Below are positions 61,750 to 64,000 of a stretch of 64,000 nucleotides of DNA, piece by piece. Each line of letters starts with the position of its first letter. Within the stretch, counting starts at the first letter, position 1. Location: contig NZ_CP104311.1 in NCBI RefSeq assembly GCF_036864975.1, forward strand, positions 2,731,513-2,795,512, read 5' to 3'. Both the position numbers and the translations under genes were made by a program. Under the pieces are notes generated by a model, which had not been told where the DNA came from, ran no database searches, and worked only from the letters and a program-made list of their open reading frames with translations. The DNA comes from Methylococcus capsulatus (GTDB lineage: Bacteria > Pseudomonadota > Gammaproteobacteria > Methylococcales > Methylococcaceae).

Positions 61750-62478
61750 GTGCGTCTGATGGATTATTTCGATCGCTGCTATATCATCAATCTGCCCGAA
61801 CGCAGGGATCGCCGGCGTGAGATGGAAAAGGAACTGGAACGGGTTGGCCTGTCGCCGATGCCCGGCCGGGTGGAGTTCTTCCCGGCCATCCGGCCCGAAT
61901 CCGCCGGGCCGTTCCCCAGTATCGGCGCACACGGCTGCTTCATGAGCCATTTGAGCATCTTGCGCGCAGCCAAGGCTCAGGGCCTCCGCAATGTCCTGAT
62001 ACTCGAGGATGACCTCACCCTCTCCGCGCAGTTTCCCGAAGTCGAAGAGAGGCTGCTCGGCGAATTGCGGGAAATCCCCTGGGATCTCACGTTCTTCGGC
62101 CATGTATTGGAGTTTTCCGAAGTCCCGTCAGACAAGGTGCACCTGGAGCCCTACGCAGGCCCCATCGTCACGGCGCACTTCTATGCGGTCAACGGTCCCG
62201 TGATCGACCGCCTGCTGGCGTTTCTCGATACTCTGTTGCAGCGTCCGCCGGGCCATCCGGAAGGGGGCCCCATGCACGTGGATGGAGCGTACTCGACATT
62301 CCGGCAGCAGAATCCCGATGTCGTCACCCTGGTGGCGGTGCCCAGCCTGGGATGGCAGCGCAGCTCGCGCAGCGATATCGCTCCCAATCGGTGGTACGAT
62401 CGCTGGCCTCTGATGCGGAATCTGGTCGCCCTGGCACGCCGTGGCAAGGTATGGTTACGTGGCAACCGCCGGCTTTGA
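61750..62478 (+). CDS. Glycosyltransferase family 25 (LPS-type)
   Basis: The 242-residue protein begins DYFDRCYIINLPERRDRR, typical of GT25, and has the donor-site motif VLILEDDLTL near residue 86. GT25 enzymes add galactose or glucose to lipooligosaccharide; here it may modify the exopolysaccharide or LPS. GTG 61750 is seven bases after AAGGAGG and is chosen over ATG 61759. TATGAT (61713-61718) is a candidate -10. The gene overlaps the following frame by 20 bases. Confidence 0.85.
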   Translation: MRLMDYFDRCYIINLPERRDRRREMEKELERVGLSPMPGRVEFFPAIRPESAGPFPSIGAHGCFMSHLSILRAAKAQGLRNVLILEDDLTLSAQFPEVEERLLGELREIPWDLTFFGHVLEFSEVPSDKVHLEPYAGPIVTAHFYAVNGPVIDRLLAFLDTLLQRPPGHPEGGPMHVDGAYSTFRQQNPDVVTLVAVPSLGWQRSSRSDIAPNRWYDRWPLMRNLVALARRGKVWLRGNRRL

Positions 62479-64000
62479 AACTTCGGCGGGCGGGAGACGG
62501 GATGGGCGGCCGCCGGAATGCTGGCTTATCGTCGCAGTGCTTTGCCTTGGCTTTACAGCCTGCGGTGAAACGGACGCTCCAGCTGCTCCGTCAGCCTCCA
62601 GCTCCGGTATCGGTGTGAACATCGCCGGTCTAGCCTATTACGGCACTGAAATTCCTTTTGTCGATCTGTTCAAACTCTCAGGACCCTGGCTCACCCAATG
62701 TCGGCCCGGGCGCGATCCAGGCTGCGACGAACAACGCTGGCCTCCCGGCGCGAGCGCTTGGAACACTTTCGAACAGGATGCGCTGGTACTGGACGCAGCG
62801 GGGTATCCGAATTCGCTGCCGGATCCGCCCCGAAACGGCGCGTCCGGCAGTCGTTTCACCTCCGTCGCCACTCTGGTACCGACTGGCCTGAGTCCTTCCC
62901 GACCGGCCGGACGCTTCATCGTTCGCTACCAAGGCCAGGGCACGCTCGGCTATGCGCGGGGCGCCGTTCGCAATGCCGCTTTATCTGGACCCGGGCGGGA
63001 TGTCGTCGACGTGAATGGTGTCGGTGGCGAATTCTGGTTCGAGCTCGCCATCCTGGCCACGGATCCCGGCGGCAACGGCGATCACATCCGCAATATCAGA
63101 GTCGTGCCCGAAGGGGGCACCTGCGAAGGACAGCCCACGGCCTTCTGCACCGATTCCATGGGCTGCGGGGAGCAGCGTGACTGCCGGCCGTTCGAGGAGT
63201 CGGACTCCATCTTCGATCCTCGATTCCTGCGCAATCTGGCGCAGTTCCGCGCCATCCGTTTCATGGCTTATCAAAACACCAACGATTCCACCGCTGTCGG
63301 CTGGACCGATCGCACCGCTCCGGAAAGCCGGACCTGGGCGTCCGAGACCGGCGACGGCGGTCCGGCCGAGATGATCCCGGCATTGGGCAACCGCCTGCAG
63401 GCGGACGTCTGGGTGAACATGCCTGCCCGCGCCGACGATGGTTACGTCCGCCAGTTCGCCATGCTGATGCGGCGGAAGCTCGACAAAGACCGTAAGGTCT
63501 ACGTCGAATACAGCAACGAAGCCTGGAACGATGCGTTCTCCGCCGGTCGCTGGATGGAAGCGCAGGCGCTGGCGAGATGGCCGGACGCGGACGAGAGCGC
63601 CTACGGCAAAAGGCTGCAATGGTACGGAATGCGTACGGCACAGATGTGCGACATTTGGAAAGAAGTCTGGGCGGAGGAAGGGGACCGGGTCGTCTGTGTC
63701 ATGGGAAGCCAGGCGGCCAATCCCTGGACTGCACGCCAGGCCCTGGACTGTCCTTTGTGGCAGGGCGGGCGCGGCGGTTCGCCGTGCTACCGGCATCATA
63801 TCCAGGCTTTGGCCATCGCCCCCTATTTCGGCCACTACCTGGGTTTGCCCGAACATGCGGCGACGGTGAAAGGCTGGTGTTCCGATCCCGACGGCGGACT
63901 GCGCCGCCTTTTCACCGAAATCTTCTACGGCGGCGAGCTTCCCGGCGGCCCGCCCGGCGGAGCCTTGGAGGAAGCCAAGCGACAGATGCAGGAAAACAAA
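62459..64000 (+). CDS. Secreted or lipid-anchored polysaccharide-active protein, partial
   Basis: The frame runs open to the right edge (514 codons seen). A GTG at 62459 with AAGG upstream would give a signal peptide (CWLIVAVLCLGFTAC) ending in a possible lipobox Cys. The mature part has an N-terminal region with cysteines (QCRPGRDPGCDE, TCEGQPTAFC, MGCGEQRDC), then a domain with VYVEYSNEAWND, a motif I associate with proteins annotated as cellulose-binding or glycoside-hydrolase-like. The start is uncertain because no ATG is available. Its position in the locus suggests it acts on the exported polymer, as a hydrolase or binding protein. Function is not established. Confidence 0.6.
   Translation, partial: MATAGFETSAGGRRDGRPPECWLIVAVLCLGFTACGETDAPAAPSASSSGIGVNIAGLAYYGTEIPFVDLFKLSGPWLTQCRPGRDPGCDEQRWPPGASAWNTFEQDALVLDAAGYPNSLPDPPRNGASGSRFTSVATLVPTGLSPSRPAGRFIVRYQGQGTLGYARGAVRNAALSGPGRDVVDVNGVGGEFWFELAILATDPGGNGDHIRNIRVVPEGGTCEGQPTAFCTDSMGCGEQRDCRPFEESDSIFDPRFLRNLAQFRAIRFMAYQNTNDSTAVGWTDRTAPESRTWASETGDGGPAEMIPALGNRLQADVWVNMPARADDGYVRQFAMLMRRKLDKDRKVYVEYSNEAWNDAFSAGRWMEAQALARWPDADESAYGKRLQWYGMRTAQMCDIWKEVWAEEGDRVVCVMGSQAANPWTARQALDCPLWQGGRGGSPCYRHHIQALAIAPYFGHYLGLPEHAATVKGWCSDPDGGLRRLFTEIFYGGELPGGPPGGALEEAKRQMQENK

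Overview
The window looks like a chromosomal segment of a GC-rich gammaproteobacterial methanotroph, most like Methylococcus (inferred from the proteins; no rRNA gene is present to confirm it). Supporting signs are a complete pqqABCDE cluster (PQQ is the methanol dehydrogenase cofactor), gammaproteobacterial gene orders (divergent rne/rluC, rpoE-rseABC-mucD, lepA-lepB-rnc-era-recO, miaB-phoH-ybeY-corC-lnt, leuS-lptE-holA) and uniform codon use. I see no tRNA or rRNA gene, insertion sequence, prophage, attachment site, replication origin or CRISPR array.

Layout. 1-3300: start of rne with a long leader, then rluC, an SppA-type peptidase and a Nudix ADP-sugar hydrolase. 3317-9996: glycogen metabolism, with glgB-glgA on the minus strand divergent from glgC-malQ. 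10008-11609: nadB. 11768-15850: envelope-stress sigma factor, its anti-sigma system and MucD protease. 15847-21147: tightly coupled lepA-lepB-DUF4845-rnc-era-recO. 21301-27108: an unknown membrane protein with its own good promoter, then miaB-phoH-ybeY-corC-lnt. 27301-32611: an orphan ParA, then leuS-lptE-holA and a small acidic protein. 32624-36575: pqqABCDE with a small secreted Cys-rich protein and a 58-residue membrane protein upstream. 36979-40011: SulP transporter, beta-carbonic anhydrase and a methyltransferase.

40013-64000 is a large exopolysaccharide locus built as two divergent arms from about 50.9-51.06 kb. The left arm (minus) encodes two GT4, two GT2, an acetyltransferase, a sugar-transferase/WecG fusion, a GT-C-type membrane protein and a nucleotidyltransferase/sugar-transferase fusion, and ends with a receiver-PP2C phosphatase and an RsbW-like kinase. 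The right arm (plus) starts with a STAS antagonist and continues with a Wza-like exporter, a Wzc/GumC-like protein, GT4, GT2, an acetyltransferase and a Wzy-like polymerase. A convergent gene then encodes an apparent flippase-MFS fusion, followed by a GT25 gene and a secreted protein that runs off the window.

The most interesting content is in this locus: a complete partner-switching module (phosphatase, kinase, STAS antagonist) distributed over both arms, a 953-residue Wzx-MFS fusion, a Wzc-like protein without the Walker A lysine, and two phosphoglycosyltransferase-like proteins that both lack the catalytic Asp-Glu pair.
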